64,000 bases of DNA, from contig CAIJOB010000011.1 of assembly GCA_903822175.1 (NCBI GenBank), forward strand, positions 162,815 through 226,814. Reading direction: 5' to 3'. The notes beneath the pieces are model-generated. The model did not search any database. It was not told the origin of the DNA and saw nothing but the letters and a program-made list of their open reading frames with translations. The position numbers were made by a program, and so were the translations under genes. Shown here one piece after another: positions 17,520-26,877 of the stretch (position 1 is its first letter; each line of letters opens with the position of its first letter). This stretch comes from an uncultured Alphaproteobacteria bacterium. GTDB taxonomy: Bacteria; Pseudomonadota; Alphaproteobacteria; Caulobacterales; Caulobacteraceae.

Positions 17520-17753
17520 ATGCCCGAGCCGCGCAGCCGCCTGCACCCCTTCCAGCTCTCGACCTATGAAGTCTGCGATGAGGACTTCAAGGCGACCGGT
17601 GAGGTGGTGATCTGGTCGCGCTCGCCGCTCGCGCCGGGCATCGGCGAGTTGCTCAACATCGAGACCCGCGGGGCGCTGCACGAGCTGTCGGTCGGCGAGG
17701 TCTCGACCTTCAAGGGCGGCTGGATGGCGACCTGCTGGGCGGAGAAGCCCTGA
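17520..17753 (+). CDS. Small conserved-looking protein coupled to mucR
   Basis: A 77-aa protein whose ATG begins two bases after the mucR stop, so it is probably translated by re-initiation. It is soluble, with no signal or membrane segment. The pattern 'FKATGEVVIWSRSPLAPGIGELLNIETRG' followed by 'VGEVSTFKGGWMATCW' suggests a small beta-rich, PilZ-like or SH3-like barrel, but I recognise no family. Its tight coupling is the main reason to believe it is real. The function is unknown. Confidence 0.65.
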   Translation: MPEPRSRLHPFQLSTYEVCDEDFKATGEVVIWSRSPLAPGIGELLNIETRGALHELSVGEVSTFKGGWMATCWAEKP

Positions 17754-17818
17754 AGCCGGCGCTTTCGCCTGGCGTCCCACGGGTCTAGCCTTCGGGAAAA
17801 GACCCGAGGGAGAAGGCC

Positions 17819-18652
17819 ATGAGCGTGACCCACGCGAGCCCGGTGTGGACCGGCGAGTTCCGTTCACCCCGCAATTCCGCCGCTGAAGTGAAGGGCTCGA
17901 TCCACGACGACGCCACGGCGTCCAAGCTGGGCTTCCGAGGCGGCACCGTGGCCGGCTCGATCCACATGGACCAGTTCGTGCCGGGCCTCCTGGAACTCTA
18001 CGGCGACGCCTGGTTCGAGACCGGCGGCATGTCGCTCTACTTCACCAAGGCGACCACGGACGGCGAAGCCGTGCAGGCGACGGTCGAGGCCGGCGCGGAA
18101 CGCGCGCGGCTGACCATGCACGACGTGCCCGGTGACCAGATCTGCGAGGGGACGGCCAGCGCCGGTCCAGACGCCCAGTCGGAGCTCAGCAAGCGCATCG
18201 ACGGCCAGGCCCAAGCCGCGCCGGGGTCCTTGCGCATCCTGGGTCAGATCGCGGTCGGCGAGGAGCACAAGGACATCCCGGTCCGCGTCGAAGCCGAGCA
18301 CCTGCTGAAGTCGCTGGAGACCCTGACCGAGCCCCTGCCCGCCTACCGCGACGGCCTGATCCTGCCGCCCTCGCACCTCATCCGCCTGACCCACCAAGTC
18401 CGCAAGCACGCGGTCGGCAAGGCCGGGACGTCGGTGGGCCTGTTCGGGGCCCTGGAAACGCAGGCGCTCGCGGGACCACTCAAGGCCGGCGTCGACTATG
18501 TGGCGCGCACAAAGATGCTGAAGCTGACCGAAAGCCCGAAGACCGAGAACGCCTGGTACGAGGTGCTGGTCGCCGACGGCGCGGGCAAGGAGGTGGCGCG
18601 GGTCGTCTACTACCTGCGCTTCATGAAGGCGTCGTCGCCGCTTTGGGCGTAG
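17819..18652 (+). CDS. Hotdog-fold (MaoC-like) protein of unknown substrate
   Basis: A 277-aa soluble protein. The segment 'HDDATASKLGFRGGTVAGSIHMDQFVPGLLELYGD' resembles the hydratase/dehydratase hotdog motif, where a helix beginning with Asp/His precedes 'GFRGGTVAG'. 'MSLYFTKATTDGEAVQATVE' would be the following strand pair. The length suggests two hotdog repeats in one chain. It could be an acyl-CoA or acyl-ACP hydratase or thioesterase, but the catalytic assignment is uncertain. Preceded by a clear GGGAGAAGG ribosome site; convergent with hemA. Confidence 0.7.
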   Translation: MSVTHASPVWTGEFRSPRNSAAEVKGSIHDDATASKLGFRGGTVAGSIHMDQFVPGLLELYGDAWFETGGMSLYFTKATTDGEAVQATVEAGAERARLTMHDVPGDQICEGTASAGPDAQSELSKRIDGQAQAAPGSLRILGQIAVGEEHKDIPVRVEAEHLLKSLETLTEPLPAYRDGLILPPSHLIRLTHQVRKHAVGKAGTSVGLFGALETQALAGPLKAGVDYVARTKMLKLTESPKTENAWYEVLVADGAGKEVARVVYYLRFMKASSPLWA

Positions 18653-18674
18653 CGGCTAGGCCGCCCAAAGCGCC

Positions 18675-19901
18675 TTAGGCGGCCACGCCGCCGACGCGCT
18701 GGATGTTGCAGTGGACCCAGAGCTTTTCCAGCGCCACCACCAGCTTGTCCATCATCTCGTCCGTATGGGCCGGTGACGGGGTGAAGCGCAGACGCTCGGT
18801 GCCGCGCGGCACGGTCGGGTAGTTGATCGGCTGGACGTAGATGCCGTGCTCTTCCAGCAGGATGTCGCTGATCATCTTGCAGTGGACGGCGTCGCCCACC
18901 AGCACCGGCACGATATGACAGACGCTGGGCATCACCGGCAGACCGGCCTTGATCAGGCGTTCCTTCAGCGAGGCGGCGCGCTCCTGGTGCGCCTCGCGAA
19001 TCTCGTTGTGCTCTTTCAGATAGCGGATCGAGGCCACCGCGCCGGCGGCCAGCGCCGGCGGGATCGAGGTGGTGAAGATGAAGCCGTCGGCCAGGCTGCG
19101 GATCGCATCGCAGATCACCGCGTCGGCGGCGATGTAGCCGCCCATGACGCCGAACGCCTTGCCGAGCGTGCCTTCGATGATGTCGATCTCAGCCATGACG
19201 CCGTCGCGTTCGGCGACGCCGGCGCCGCGCGGGCCGTACATGCCGACCGCGTGGACCTCGTCGATGTAGGTCATGGCGCCGTATTTCTTCGCCAGCGCCA
19301 CGGTCCCTGGGATGTCGGCCACGTCGCCGTCCATGGAATAGACGCTCTCGAAGGCGATCAATTTGGGCACGGCCGGATCGGCGGCGGCCAGCAACTCTTC
19401 GAGGTGTTCCAGATCGTTGTGGCGGAAGATCAGCTTCTCGCCCTTGTGCTGGCGGATGCCGCTGATCATCGAGTTGTGGTTCAGGGCGTCGGAGAAGATC
19501 ACCAGGCCCGGCAGGATCTTGTGCAGGGTCGAGAGCGAAGCTTCGTTCGAGACGTAGCCCGAGGTGAACAGCAGCGCCGCTTCCTTCTGGTGCAGGTCGG
19601 CGAGCTCGTGTTCCAGTTCGACGTGATAGTGCGTCGTGCCCGAGATGTTGCGCGTGCCGCCCGATCCGGATCCGACCTCGTCGATAGTGGCCTTCATGGC
19701 CTCCATGACCACAGGGTTCTGGCCCTGGCCGAGATAGTCGTTCGAGCACCAAACCACCACGTCGGCCTGGCTGCCGTCGTCGCGCGTCCAGGTGGCGCGC
19801 GGGAACTGGCCACGGTGGCGCTTCAGGTCGGCAAAGACCCGGTAGCGGCCCTCGGAACGGACGCCTTCAATGGCGTTTTCAAATGCGGCTCGATAATCCA
19901 T
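18675..19901 (-). CDS. hemA: 5-aminolevulinate synthase (C4 pathway)
   Basis: PLP enzyme that condenses glycine and succinyl-CoA to 5-aminolevulinate, the first step of haem synthesis in alphaproteobacteria. 408 aa. The PLP lysine is in '[15 protein letters not shown]'. Other landmarks are '[13 protein letters not shown]', '[13 protein letters not shown]', '[11 protein letters not shown]' and '[12 protein letters not shown]'. It is an isolated leftward gene with a ~180-bp upstream region. The next haem enzyme, hemB, lies 6 kb away in this window on the other strand. Confidence 0.97.
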   Translation of the reverse strand: MDYRAAFENAIEGVRSEGRYRVFADLKRHRGQFPRATWTRDDGSQADVVVWCSNDYLGQGQNPVVMEAMKATIDEVGSGSGGTRNISGTTHYHVELEHELADLHQKEAALLFTSGYVSNEASLSTLHKILPGLVIFSDALNHNSMISGIRQHKGEKLIFRHNDLEHLEELLAAADPAVPKLIAFESVYSMDGDVADIPGTVALAKKYGAMTYIDEVHAVGMYGPRGAGVAERDGVMAEIDIIEGTLGKAFGVMGGYIAADAVICDAIRSLADGFIFTTSIPPALAAGAVASIRYLKEHNEIREAHQERAASLKERLIKAGLPVMPSVCHIVPVLVGDAVHCKMISDILLEEHGIYVQPINYPTVPRGTERLRFTPSPAHTDEMMDKLVVALEKLWVHCNIQRVGGVAA

Positions 19902-20080
19902 CGACGTCTAATTCCGGATCCCGCGATCGATTTGGCTCGCGCGGGCTACCGGTTCCCTCTGATGCGGCCTCGGTTTTGGCGCCGATAAGCCGGGTTGTCC
20001 ATAAGACGGACGGTCGCTGTTGACGACCTTTCGTCACGGACCGCTGAAAATTCGTGAACGGCGGTTACCTACGATGAGTC

Positions 20081-20971
20081 TCAGACGGGCGCATTCCCCC
20101 GGAACAGCTCCAGGATCGCCGAGAAATCCTTGCCGCCGCCGCCCAGCCTGTCGAACAGGGCGTAGAGGCCCTCCGCCTGGGCGCCCAGCGGAGTCGCCGC
20201 GCCGGCCTTGGCCGCCGCTTCCTGCGCCAGCTTGAGGTCTTTGAGCATCATCGCCGTGGCGAACCCGCCCTCGTAGTTGCGGTTGGACGGTGCGGTCGGC
20301 ACCGGGCCGGGCCAGGGGCAGTAGCTGGTCAGACTCCAGCTTTGGCCAGAGGATTTCGACGCGATCTCGAAGAACCGCTCGGCGTCCAAACCCAGCTTTT
20401 CGGCCAGCGCGAAGGCCTCGCAGGTGGCGATCATCGTCGCGCCCAGCACCATGTTGTTGCAGATCTTGGCCGCTTGGCCTGCTCCGTGGTCGCCGGCGCG
20501 GATGGTGATCCGCGACATCGGCGCGATCAGCGCTTCCACAGCGGCGAAATCGCCCTCGGCGCAGCCGACCATGAAGGCCAGCGTCCCGGCCTCGGCGCCG
20601 GCCTGACCGCCGGACACCGGCGCGTCAGCGAAGCGGAAACCGGCCTCGCTGACCTGTTTGGCCACGGCGCGGGCGCTTTCCACGTCGATCGTCGAGCAGT
20701 CGATCATCAGGGCGCCGGGCTTGGCGTTGGGCAGAATCTCGTTGGCATAGACGGCGCGGACATGCTGGCCGGCGGGCAGCATGGTGATGATGGCGTCGGC
20801 GGCCTTCACCGCCTCGGCGGCCGAGCCGGCGGCGACGCAGCCTGCGCCGACCGCCTTCTCCAGCGCGGCCTTCGACAGGTCGAAAGCCAGGACCTCATGA
20901 CCCGCCTTGGCCTGATTGGCGGCCATGCCGCCGCCCATGTTGCCAAGGCCGATGAAGGCGATGCGGGTCAT
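20081..20971 (-). CDS. mmsB: 3-hydroxyisobutyrate dehydrogenase
   Basis: NAD-dependent oxidation of 3-hydroxyisobutyrate to methylmalonate semialdehyde in valine breakdown. 296 aa. It has the Rossmann motif 'IAFIGLGNMGGGMAANQ', the substrate motif 'DAPVSGGQAGAEAGTLAFMVG', catalytic Lys in 'GAGQAAKICNNM' and a C-terminal helix 'GKDFSAILELF'. It is the last gene of the leftward cluster acd-hydrolase-methyltransferase-mmsB, whose other members provide the preceding valine-pathway steps. Confidence 0.94.
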   Translation of the reverse strand: MTRIAFIGLGNMGGGMAANQAKAGHEVLAFDLSKAALEKAVGAGCVAAGSAAEAVKAADAIITMLPAGQHVRAVYANEILPNAKPGALMIDCSTIDVESARAVAKQVSEAGFRFADAPVSGGQAGAEAGTLAFMVGCAEGDFAAVEALIAPMSRITIRAGDHGAGQAAKICNNMVLGATMIATCEAFALAEKLGLDAERFFEIASKSSGQSWSLTSYCPWPGPVPTAPSNRNYEGGFATAMMLKDLKLAQEAAAKAGAATPLGAQAEGLYALFDRLGGGGKDFSAILELFRGNAPV

Positions 20972-20995
20972 GAAAATCCTCTTGGGTACTGGTGC

Positions 20996-21757
20996 TTACT
21001 TGGGCTTGCGGAACTTGTAGATGAACTGGTCCGTATGGCCGCGGATCGACGGATCGAACACCGGCTTGGTGTGATCGTCGGCCGGGTTGGCCAGCACCTT
21101 GCTCTCGCCCTCGAACTTGAAGCCCGCGGCCTCGACCTGCTTCTTGACGATCGCCGGATCGATGCGATGGAACTTGTCCGTCGGATCGAGTGGCGTGCCC
21201 GTGGCTGCCACGTGGTCGAGGACGATGAACACGCCGCCGGGCTTCAGCGCGTCGAACACCGCCTTGTCGAATTTCAGCATGTCGATGTTCGGGATGTTGT
21301 TCATGTCGTGATAGTTCTGGGCCGTCCAGACGAGGTCAGCCTTGGTGGGGATCGCGATCCCGCCGAGCAGCGGAACATGGACCGACTTCACGTTCGAATA
21401 GGCCGGATCGGCGGCGATGGTGTCCTGCGCCGGCGCCGGCGGAGGCTTGGCGGGGTCGGTCACCGGGCGCGGCGGGCCGCCCACGGCATAGACCGTGCCC
21501 TTGGGCCCGACGGCCTTGGAGAAGATGCGCGTGAAGTAGCCGCCGCCCGGGATCATATCGACCACCGTCTGCCCCGACTTCACGCCGGCGAATTCCAGCA
21601 TCTCGGCGGGCTTGCGGTCGGCGTCGCGCTTGGAGTCAGCGTCGGGACGGCCCTTGTCGGCCACGGCGGCCAGTTGGTTGGCGTCCGGCTTGGCGTAGGC
21701 CAGGCCCGCGGTGGCGATCACGGCCAGTGCGGCCGCGGCGAGCAGCTTGGATTTCAT
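20996..21757 (-). CDS. Predicted exported class I methyltransferase-like protein
   Basis: A 253-aa protein with a Sec signal peptide ('KSKLLAAAALAVIATAGLAYA'), so the enzyme should lie in the periplasm. The mature part is a class I SAM-methyltransferase-like fold with motif I 'VVDMIPGGGYFTRIF', then 'ALKPGGVFIVLDHVA' (motifs V/VI). Start ATG 21757 has a strong GGGAGG ribosome site; upstream extension would run into the hydrolase gene. It resembles the COG4798 group of predicted methyltransferases. It sits between two valine-catabolism genes with no obvious link to them. Confidence 0.82.
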   Translation of the reverse strand: MKSKLLAAAALAVIATAGLAYAKPDANQLAAVADKGRPDADSKRDADRKPAEMLEFAGVKSGQTVVDMIPGGGYFTRIFSKAVGPKGTVYAVGGPPRPVTDPAKPPPAPAQDTIAADPAYSNVKSVHVPLLGGIAIPTKADLVWTAQNYHDMNNIPNIDMLKFDKAVFDALKPGGVFIVLDHVAATGTPLDPTDKFHRIDPAIVKKQVEAAGFKFEGESKVLANPADDHTKPVFDPSIRGHTDQFIYKFRKPK

Positions 21758-21800
21758 TCGTCGTCCTCCCGATGGCGGCCCGTTCGGCGCCGCCCTGACC

Positions 21801-22853
21801 TCAAGGTAAAGGCGTCCACTCCTCAGTGGAAGGCAGGGGCGCGAAAATGCTCCCGATGAGCGCCTCAGTGACGCTTTCGAGCGTCGGCGGGTCCCATTTC
21901 GGCGCGTTGTCCTTGTCGACAATCACCGCGCGGACGCCTTCCAGGAAGTCGTGCCGCTGCACCACCCGCGCGCCGATCCGGTACTCCATGGCCATGTTGT
22001 CGGCGAACCGGGTCATGGCGCCTCCGAGCTTCAGCTGTCGGAAGGCGACCTTCATGGTCTGCGGCGACTTGGTCGCCAGGACCGCGAATTGCTCGCGCGC
22101 CCAGTCGCTGTCGGCGGCCTTCAGGCTGGCGACGATGGCCTCGACGCTGTCGCCGGCGAACAGCCGCGCGATCTCGTCCTGGTGCGCGGCCAAGGGCGGG
22201 CGGCCCGCATCGCCCTCAAACTGGGTCAGCACGGTTTCCACCGCCGCCGGATCGGCGATGATGGCGGTCTTGAGGTCCGGCAGCCGCGCGCTCTCCACAT
22301 AGTCGGTGGCGATGCAGGTCAGTTCGCAGTCCGCCGCCTTGATCCGCGCCCCGGTCAAGGCCAGCCACAGGCCGACATGGTCGCTCATCCGCGATAGGAA
22401 CCAGCCGCCGCCGACGTCGGGGAACAGGCCGATCCCGGTCTCCGGCATAGCGAAGGTGGTCCGCTCGGTCGCCACCCGATAACGGCAGGGCCGCGACAAC
22501 CCCACGCCGCCGCCCATGGTGATCCCGTCCATGATCGCGACCAGGGGCTTGGGATAGTCGTGCAGCAGGCTGTTCAACCGGTACTCGTTGAAGAAGAACT
22601 CGCGGGCCTCGCGCCCGTCGCCAGCCCCGCTCTCGGCCAGCATGCGGATGTCGCCGCCGGCGCAGAAACCGCGTTCGCCGGCATGGTCGATCAGGACCAT
22701 CTCGACGCCTGGGTCCGCCCGCCAGACCAGCAGGGCCTGGGTGATCAGGCCGATCATCTTGGTGTTCAGCGCATGCAACGCCTGCGGCCGGTTGAGCGTG
22801 ATCCGCCCGACCGCGCCTTCGATACGGGTGATGACTTCAGCTTCGTCACTCAT
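21801..22853 (-). CDS. 3-hydroxyisobutyryl-CoA hydrolase (enoyl-CoA hydratase family)
   Basis: Hydrolyses 3-hydroxyisobutyryl-CoA, the step in valine degradation before mmsB. 350 aa of the crotonase superfamily, with the oxyanion-hole segment '[14 protein letters not shown]' and the family-typical '[21 protein letters not shown]' and '[16 protein letters not shown]'. The long C-terminal domain distinguishes HIBCH proteins from plain enoyl-CoA hydratases. The start at 22853 (ATGA) overlaps the stop of the acyl-CoA dehydrogenase; the frame is open further upstream but that part is antisense-like shadow. Confidence 0.92.
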   Translation of the reverse strand: MSDEAEVITRIEGAVGRITLNRPQALHALNTKMIGLITQALLVWRADPGVEMVLIDHAGERGFCAGGDIRMLAESGAGDGREAREFFFNEYRLNSLLHDYPKPLVAIMDGITMGGGVGLSRPCRYRVATERTTFAMPETGIGLFPDVGGGWFLSRMSDHVGLWLALTGARIKAADCELTCIATDYVESARLPDLKTAIIADPAAVETVLTQFEGDAGRPPLAAHQDEIARLFAGDSVEAIVASLKAADSDWAREQFAVLATKSPQTMKVAFRQLKLGGAMTRFADNMAMEYRIGARVVQRHDFLEGVRAVIVDKDNAPKWDPPTLESVTEALIGSIFAPLPSTEEWTPLP

Positions 22854-23989
22854 TGCCGGAACAACTCCCGGGCGGTGATCACCCGCATGATCTCGTTGGT
22901 GCCTTCCAGGATCTGGTGGACGCGCAGGTCGCGCACGATCCGCTCCAGCGGGAAGTCGGCCAGGTAGCCGTAGCCGCCGTGCAGCTGCAGGGCCTGGTTG
23001 GCCACCTCGAAGCCGGTGTCGGTCGCCAGCCGCTTGGCCATGGCGCAGTACTTGGTCGCCTGCGGGTCCTTGTTGTCGAGCGCATTGGCCGCGCGGCGCA
23101 CCATCAGCCTGGCCGCCTCCAGGTCCGTCGCCATGTCCGCCAGCCGCCACTGCAGGCCCTGGAAGTCTTTCAGCGGATTGCCGAACTGCTTGCGGGTCTC
23201 GAGGTAGGCCTTGGCGGTATCGAGCGCCAAACCAGCCCCGCCCAGCGAACAGGAGGCGATATTGATCCGCCCGCCGTCGAGGCCCGCCATGGCGAAGCGG
23301 AACCCCTCGCCTTCCCCGCCGATGCGGTTGGCGACCGGAACCCGGCAGTCGTCGAAATTGACCTGCGCCGTGGGCTGGGACTTCCAGCCCATCTTCTTCT
23401 CCTGGGCCCCGAACGACAGGCCCGGCGTCCCGTTATCCACCACCAGCGCCGAGACGCCCTTGGGCCCCGGCCCGCCGGTCCGCACCATCACGACGTAGAT
23501 ATCCGAGGTCCCGGCGCCGGAAATGAAGGCCTTCGACCCGTTCAGCACATAGTGGTCACCGTCCAGCCGCGCCGTGGTCTTCAGCGCCGCCGCGTCCGAG
23601 CCGGAGCCGGGCTCGGTGAGGCAGTAGGAGGCGATCAGCTCCATGGTCGTCAGGTGTGGCAGGTATTTGCGGCGCAGCTCGTCGCCGCCGAACCTGTCGA
23701 TCATCCAGCTCGCCATGTTGTGGATCGAGATGAAGGCCGCCGTCGAGACGTCGCCATAGCTCAGCTGTTCGAAGACGATCGAGGCGTCGAGGCGGCTCAG
23801 CGCCGAGCCGCCCACGTCCTCCTGCACGTACAGCCCCGCGAACCCCATCTCGGCGGCCTTGCGCAGCACATCGACCGGGAAGTGGCTCTCGGCGTCCCAG
23901 CGCGCGGAATGGGGCGCGAGCTCGGCGGCGGCGAAGGCGCGCGCCGCGTCCTCGATCGCCCGCTGGTCGTCGGTGAGGGTGAAATCCAT
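22850..23989 (-). CDS. Acyl-CoA dehydrogenase, probably isobutyryl-CoA dehydrogenase
   Basis: FAD enzyme that oxidises a short branched acyl-CoA to its enoyl form, passing electrons to ETF. 379 aa from the ATG at 23989 ('[12 protein letters not shown]'). The family signatures are '[21 protein letters not shown]' and the C-terminal '[21 protein letters not shown]' then '[10 protein letters not shown]' with the catalytic Glu region. Being coupled to HIBCH and followed by mmsB makes isobutyryl-CoA (valine pathway) the likely substrate; sequence alone would allow other short chains. Confidence 0.92.
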   Translation of the reverse strand: MDFTLTDDQRAIEDAARAFAAAELAPHSARWDAESHFPVDVLRKAAEMGFAGLYVQEDVGGSALSRLDASIVFEQLSYGDVSTAAFISIHNMASWMIDRFGGDELRRKYLPHLTTMELIASYCLTEPGSGSDAAALKTTARLDGDHYVLNGSKAFISGAGTSDIYVVMVRTGGPGPKGVSALVVDNGTPGLSFGAQEKKMGWKSQPTAQVNFDDCRVPVANRIGGEGEGFRFAMAGLDGGRINIASCSLGGAGLALDTAKAYLETRKQFGNPLKDFQGLQWRLADMATDLEAARLMVRRAANALDNKDPQATKYCAMAKRLATDTGFEVANQALQLHGGYGYLADFPLERIVRDLRVHQILEGTNEIMRVITARELFRQ

Positions 23990-24042
23990 GGCGCCGGACT
24001 CAACCCGCGTCGGCGCGCCTGTCAATCACCGCGTGGACGCCA

Positions 24043-25737
24043 TCACGCCTGATACATCACCGTCCCACCGGTCACGGTGCGCAGGATCTTGATGTCCTTG
24101 ATCTTGTCCGGATCGATCGCGTGCGGGTCTTCAGCCAGCACCACATAGTCGGCGAGCTTGCCGGGCGCGATGGAGCCTTTGATTCCGTCTTCGTGGCTCG
24201 CGTAGGCGCCGTTGAGCGTGTTGACCCTCAGCGCCTCATCGACGGTGATCTTCTGGTTCGCGCCCCAGGTTTTGCCGTCCCAGCCCTTGCGCGTGACCAT
24301 CGCCTGGATCGCCATCAGCGGCGAGAACGGGCCCGGATTGAAGTCGGAGCCGGCGCAGACCGGCACGCCGGCGTCCAGCAGATCGCGGAAACACATGGCT
24401 TGGCGGATCGTGGCCTCGCCGTAGAACGGGAACTTGTCGGAGTTGTAGTAGGCGTAGGTCGAGAACACCGCCGGCACGACGCCCGCTGCCTTGATCCGCG
24501 CGATCAGCGAAGGGTTCAGCAGGGTGCAGTGGGTGATCTTCGGCCGCGCGCCAGGCCGAGGATAGAGCTTCTGAGCGCGCTCCACGGCCGTCAGCACCCG
24601 GTCGATCGCCACGTCGCCATTGGCGTGGCAATTCACATCGATCCCGGCGCGATGGACGCGCTCGATCCAGGCGTTCAGCACCTCCGGCGTCTCGGTGAGG
24701 TTGCCGTAATAGGGCGGCGAGACGCCGGCGTAGGGATGGCTCATCGCCATGGTGCGTTCCGAGAACGAGCCATCGACCAGATGCTCGGAGGTCGCGCCCA
24801 GCTTGATCCATTCGTCGCCGAAACCCGTCTGCAGGCCCGAGCGGATCATCGCCTCCATGACCAGGGCTTGCGGCTCATAGCTCACCCGGTGCTTCAGCTC
24901 ACCCCGCGCGCGGATGTCCTGCAGAGCCGCAAGGTCGCCACCCTCGTGGTGGACGCTGGTCAGGCCGTAGCGCACGAATTGCTTCGACATATGCGCCTGG
25001 CCGTCGCGCGCTCGCCGCGCGGCCTCCTCCGGCGAGAATTTCTGCCGCAGGCCAACGCGCTCGATGGGGGCGTTGGCGTTGTCAGTGACGCGACCGGTCA
25101 GTTCGCCATCGGGCCCCTTGTCGTAGGTGCCTCCCGGCGGGTTTGGCGTCGCCTTGGTGATCCCGGCCATGGCCAGGGCCCTGGAATTGTAGAACATCGT
25201 GTGCCCGCCCCGATGGCGCACGCCCACCGGCTGGGTGGTCGAGACCTTGTCGAGATCGTGGACGTTGAGCAGGCGGCCGTCCTTGACCTTGATATCATCG
25301 TAAAACTCGCCGCTGACCCAGGTGTCCGCCGGCAGGGTCTGGGCCCGGGCGCGCAGCTTCTCGACGATGCTGTCGATGGTCACGAACTCGACCTCGAACG
25401 GATTGCCCACCAGAACGTCGTAGAGCAGCGTCTCGCCCGGTGCATGGTTGTGGCAGTCGATGAAGCCCGGCACGACCGTCGCGCCCTGCGCGTCAAAGAC
25501 CTGGGTTCGCGGGCCGGCCAGAGCGCGCATCTCCTCGCTGGAGCCCACGGCGACAAACCGCCCGCCCCTGACCGCGAAGGCCTGGGCGCGCGGCGTCTTG
25601 GCGTCGACCGTGTAGACCTTGGCGTTCAGCACCACGAGGTCGGGCGCGTCCGACGCCGCCGCAAAGGCTGGCGCCGACCAGGCCGCGCCGAACCCCGCGC
25701 CCGCGAAACCTAGGAATCCTCGCCGATTCTGCTGCAT
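24043..25737 (-). CDS. Tat-exported amidohydrolase (YtcJ-like)
   Basis: A 564-aa metal-dependent hydrolase of the amidohydrolase superfamily. It begins 'MQQNRRGFLGFAGAG', a twin-arginine signal, so it is periplasmic. The metal-binding start is 'VVPGFIDCHNHAPG'. Further landmarks are 'YGLTSVHHEGG', 'VNCHANGDVAIDRVL', 'KITHCTLLNP' and 'PVCAGSDFNPG'. The C-terminal 'GSIAPGKLADYVVLAEDP' is typical of the YtcJ/amidohydrolase-3 group. The substrate is not known. The ATG at 25737 has GGGGGAG before it and a good promoter upstream; it is divergent from hemB. Confidence 0.9.
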   Translation of the reverse strand: MQQNRRGFLGFAGAGFGAAWSAPAFAAASDAPDLVVLNAKVYTVDAKTPRAQAFAVRGGRFVAVGSSEEMRALAGPRTQVFDAQGATVVPGFIDCHNHAPGETLLYDVLVGNPFEVEFVTIDSIVEKLRARAQTLPADTWVSGEFYDDIKVKDGRLLNVHDLDKVSTTQPVGVRHRGGHTMFYNSRALAMAGITKATPNPPGGTYDKGPDGELTGRVTDNANAPIERVGLRQKFSPEEAARRARDGQAHMSKQFVRYGLTSVHHEGGDLAALQDIRARGELKHRVSYEPQALVMEAMIRSGLQTGFGDEWIKLGATSEHLVDGSFSERTMAMSHPYAGVSPPYYGNLTETPEVLNAWIERVHRAGIDVNCHANGDVAIDRVLTAVERAQKLYPRPGARPKITHCTLLNPSLIARIKAAGVVPAVFSTYAYYNSDKFPFYGEATIRQAMCFRDLLDAGVPVCAGSDFNPGPFSPLMAIQAMVTRKGWDGKTWGANQKITVDEALRVNTLNGAYASHEDGIKGSIAPGKLADYVVLAEDPHAIDPDKIKDIKILRTVTGGTVMYQA

Positions 25738-25759
25738 GGCCGCTCCCCCGCTCTCCGCC

Positions 25760-25788
25760 ATTAGCGCCCAGCGCAAGGCCCAGGTCAA
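25760..25788 (-). promoter_or_regulatory. Predicted housekeeping-sigma promoter of the amidohydrolase gene
   Basis: Reading the minus strand, TTGACC (25788-25783) is followed after 17 bp by GCTAAT (25765-25760). This matches the Caulobacter-type TTGACG / GCTANAWC housekeeping promoter well. The -10 element is about 23 bp from the ATG at 25737, leaving a short leader that includes the GGGGGAG ribosome site. Confidence 0.55.
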
Positions 25789-25834
25789 AACGATGGTTGC
25801 GTAAGGCCCACCGTCGGGTGCAAAGGCGCGAACC

Positions 25835-26851
25835 ATGAGCAAAGCGCCCCTCGCCGCCTATCCCGCCCTGCGCCTGCGCCGCCTGCGCCAGGCCGACTGG
25901 GTCCGCCGCCTGGTCCGCGAGACCGTCCTGACGCCGGCCGACCTCATCTGGTCGATGGTGGTGCATGAGGGCGAAGGTCAGGTTCCGGTTGCCTCCATGC
26001 CCGGCGTCAGCCGCCTGTCGGTCAAGGATTGCGCCGCCGCGGCCAAACAAGCCCGCGCGCTCGGCATTCCGGCCATCGCAGTCTTCCCGCACATCGACGG
26101 CTCGAAGAAGGATGCGTCGGGCAAACTCGCGCTCGACCCCGACGGTGTTGTGGCCCGCGCCGTCAAGGCGATGAAGGACGCCGCGCCTGAGGTCGGGATC
26201 ATGTGCGACGTGGCGCTGGATCCCTTCACCGACCATGGCCATGACGGGCTGATCGAGAACGGCCGCATCCTCAACGACCCGACCATCGAACGGCTGGTGG
26301 AACAGGGCCTGATGCAGGCCAAGGCCGGCTGCGACATCCTCGCGCCGTCGGACATGATGGACGGCCGCTGCGGGGCGCTACGCCAGGCGCTGGAGGCCGA
26401 GGGTCTGCAGGACGTGATGATCATGTCCTACGCGGCCAAGTACGCCTCGGCCTTCTACGGCCCCTACCGCGAGGCCATCGGCTCGGGAAAGCTCGGGACC
26501 GGCTCGGTCGGCAACCCCGGCGACAAGAAGACCTATCAGATGGACAACGCCAACCACGCCGAAGCCCTACGCGAGGTCGCCCTCGACATCGCCGAGGGCG
26601 CCGACATGGTCATGGTCAAGCCCGGGATGCCCTACCTCGATATCGTCCGCCAGGTGGTTGACGCCTTTTCCATGCCGACCTTCGCGTTCCAGGTCAGCGG
26701 CGAGTACGCCATGCTGATGGCCGCCGCCCAGAACGGCTGGCTGGAGGAAGAGCGCGCGATCATGGAGAGCCTGGGCGCCTTCAAGCGCGCCGGCGCAGCG
26801 GGGGTCATCACCTACTTCGCGCCGCGCGCGGCGAAACTTCTGGGCGCCTAG
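25835..26851 (+). CDS. hemB: Delta-aminolevulinic acid dehydratase (porphobilinogen synthase)
   Basis: Joins two 5-aminolevulinate molecules to porphobilinogen in haem synthesis. 338 aa. The Schiff-base lysines are in 'MIMSYAAKYASAFYGPYREA' and 'MVMVKPGMPYLDI'. The metal-site segment is 'DVALDPFTDHGHDG', with Asp in place of the Cys of zinc-type enzymes, so it should be the magnesium-dependent class. The start ATG 25835 is 97 bp from the divergent amidohydrolase start. Confidence 0.97.
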   Translation: MSKAPLAAYPALRLRRLRQADWVRRLVRETVLTPADLIWSMVVHEGEGQVPVASMPGVSRLSVKDCAAAAKQARALGIPAIAVFPHIDGSKKDASGKLALDPDGVVARAVKAMKDAAPEVGIMCDVALDPFTDHGHDGLIENGRILNDPTIERLVEQGLMQAKAGCDILAPSDMMDGRCGALRQALEAEGLQDVMIMSYAAKYASAFYGPYREAIGSGKLGTGSVGNPGDKKTYQMDNANHAEALREVALDIAEGADMVMVKPGMPYLDIVRQVVDAFSMPTFAFQVSGEYAMLMAAAQNGWLEEERAIMESLGAFKRAGAAGVITYFAPRAAKLLGA

Positions 26852-26877
26852 GCCCTGCGGCCGGCGCCCTTCCGCGG

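Noticed and set aside
22854..23150. Upstream extension of the HIBCH reading frame
   Set aside because: The extension lies wholly inside the acyl-CoA dehydrogenase gene and is Gly/Arg-rich; the ATGA overlap at 22850-22853 gives the natural start.
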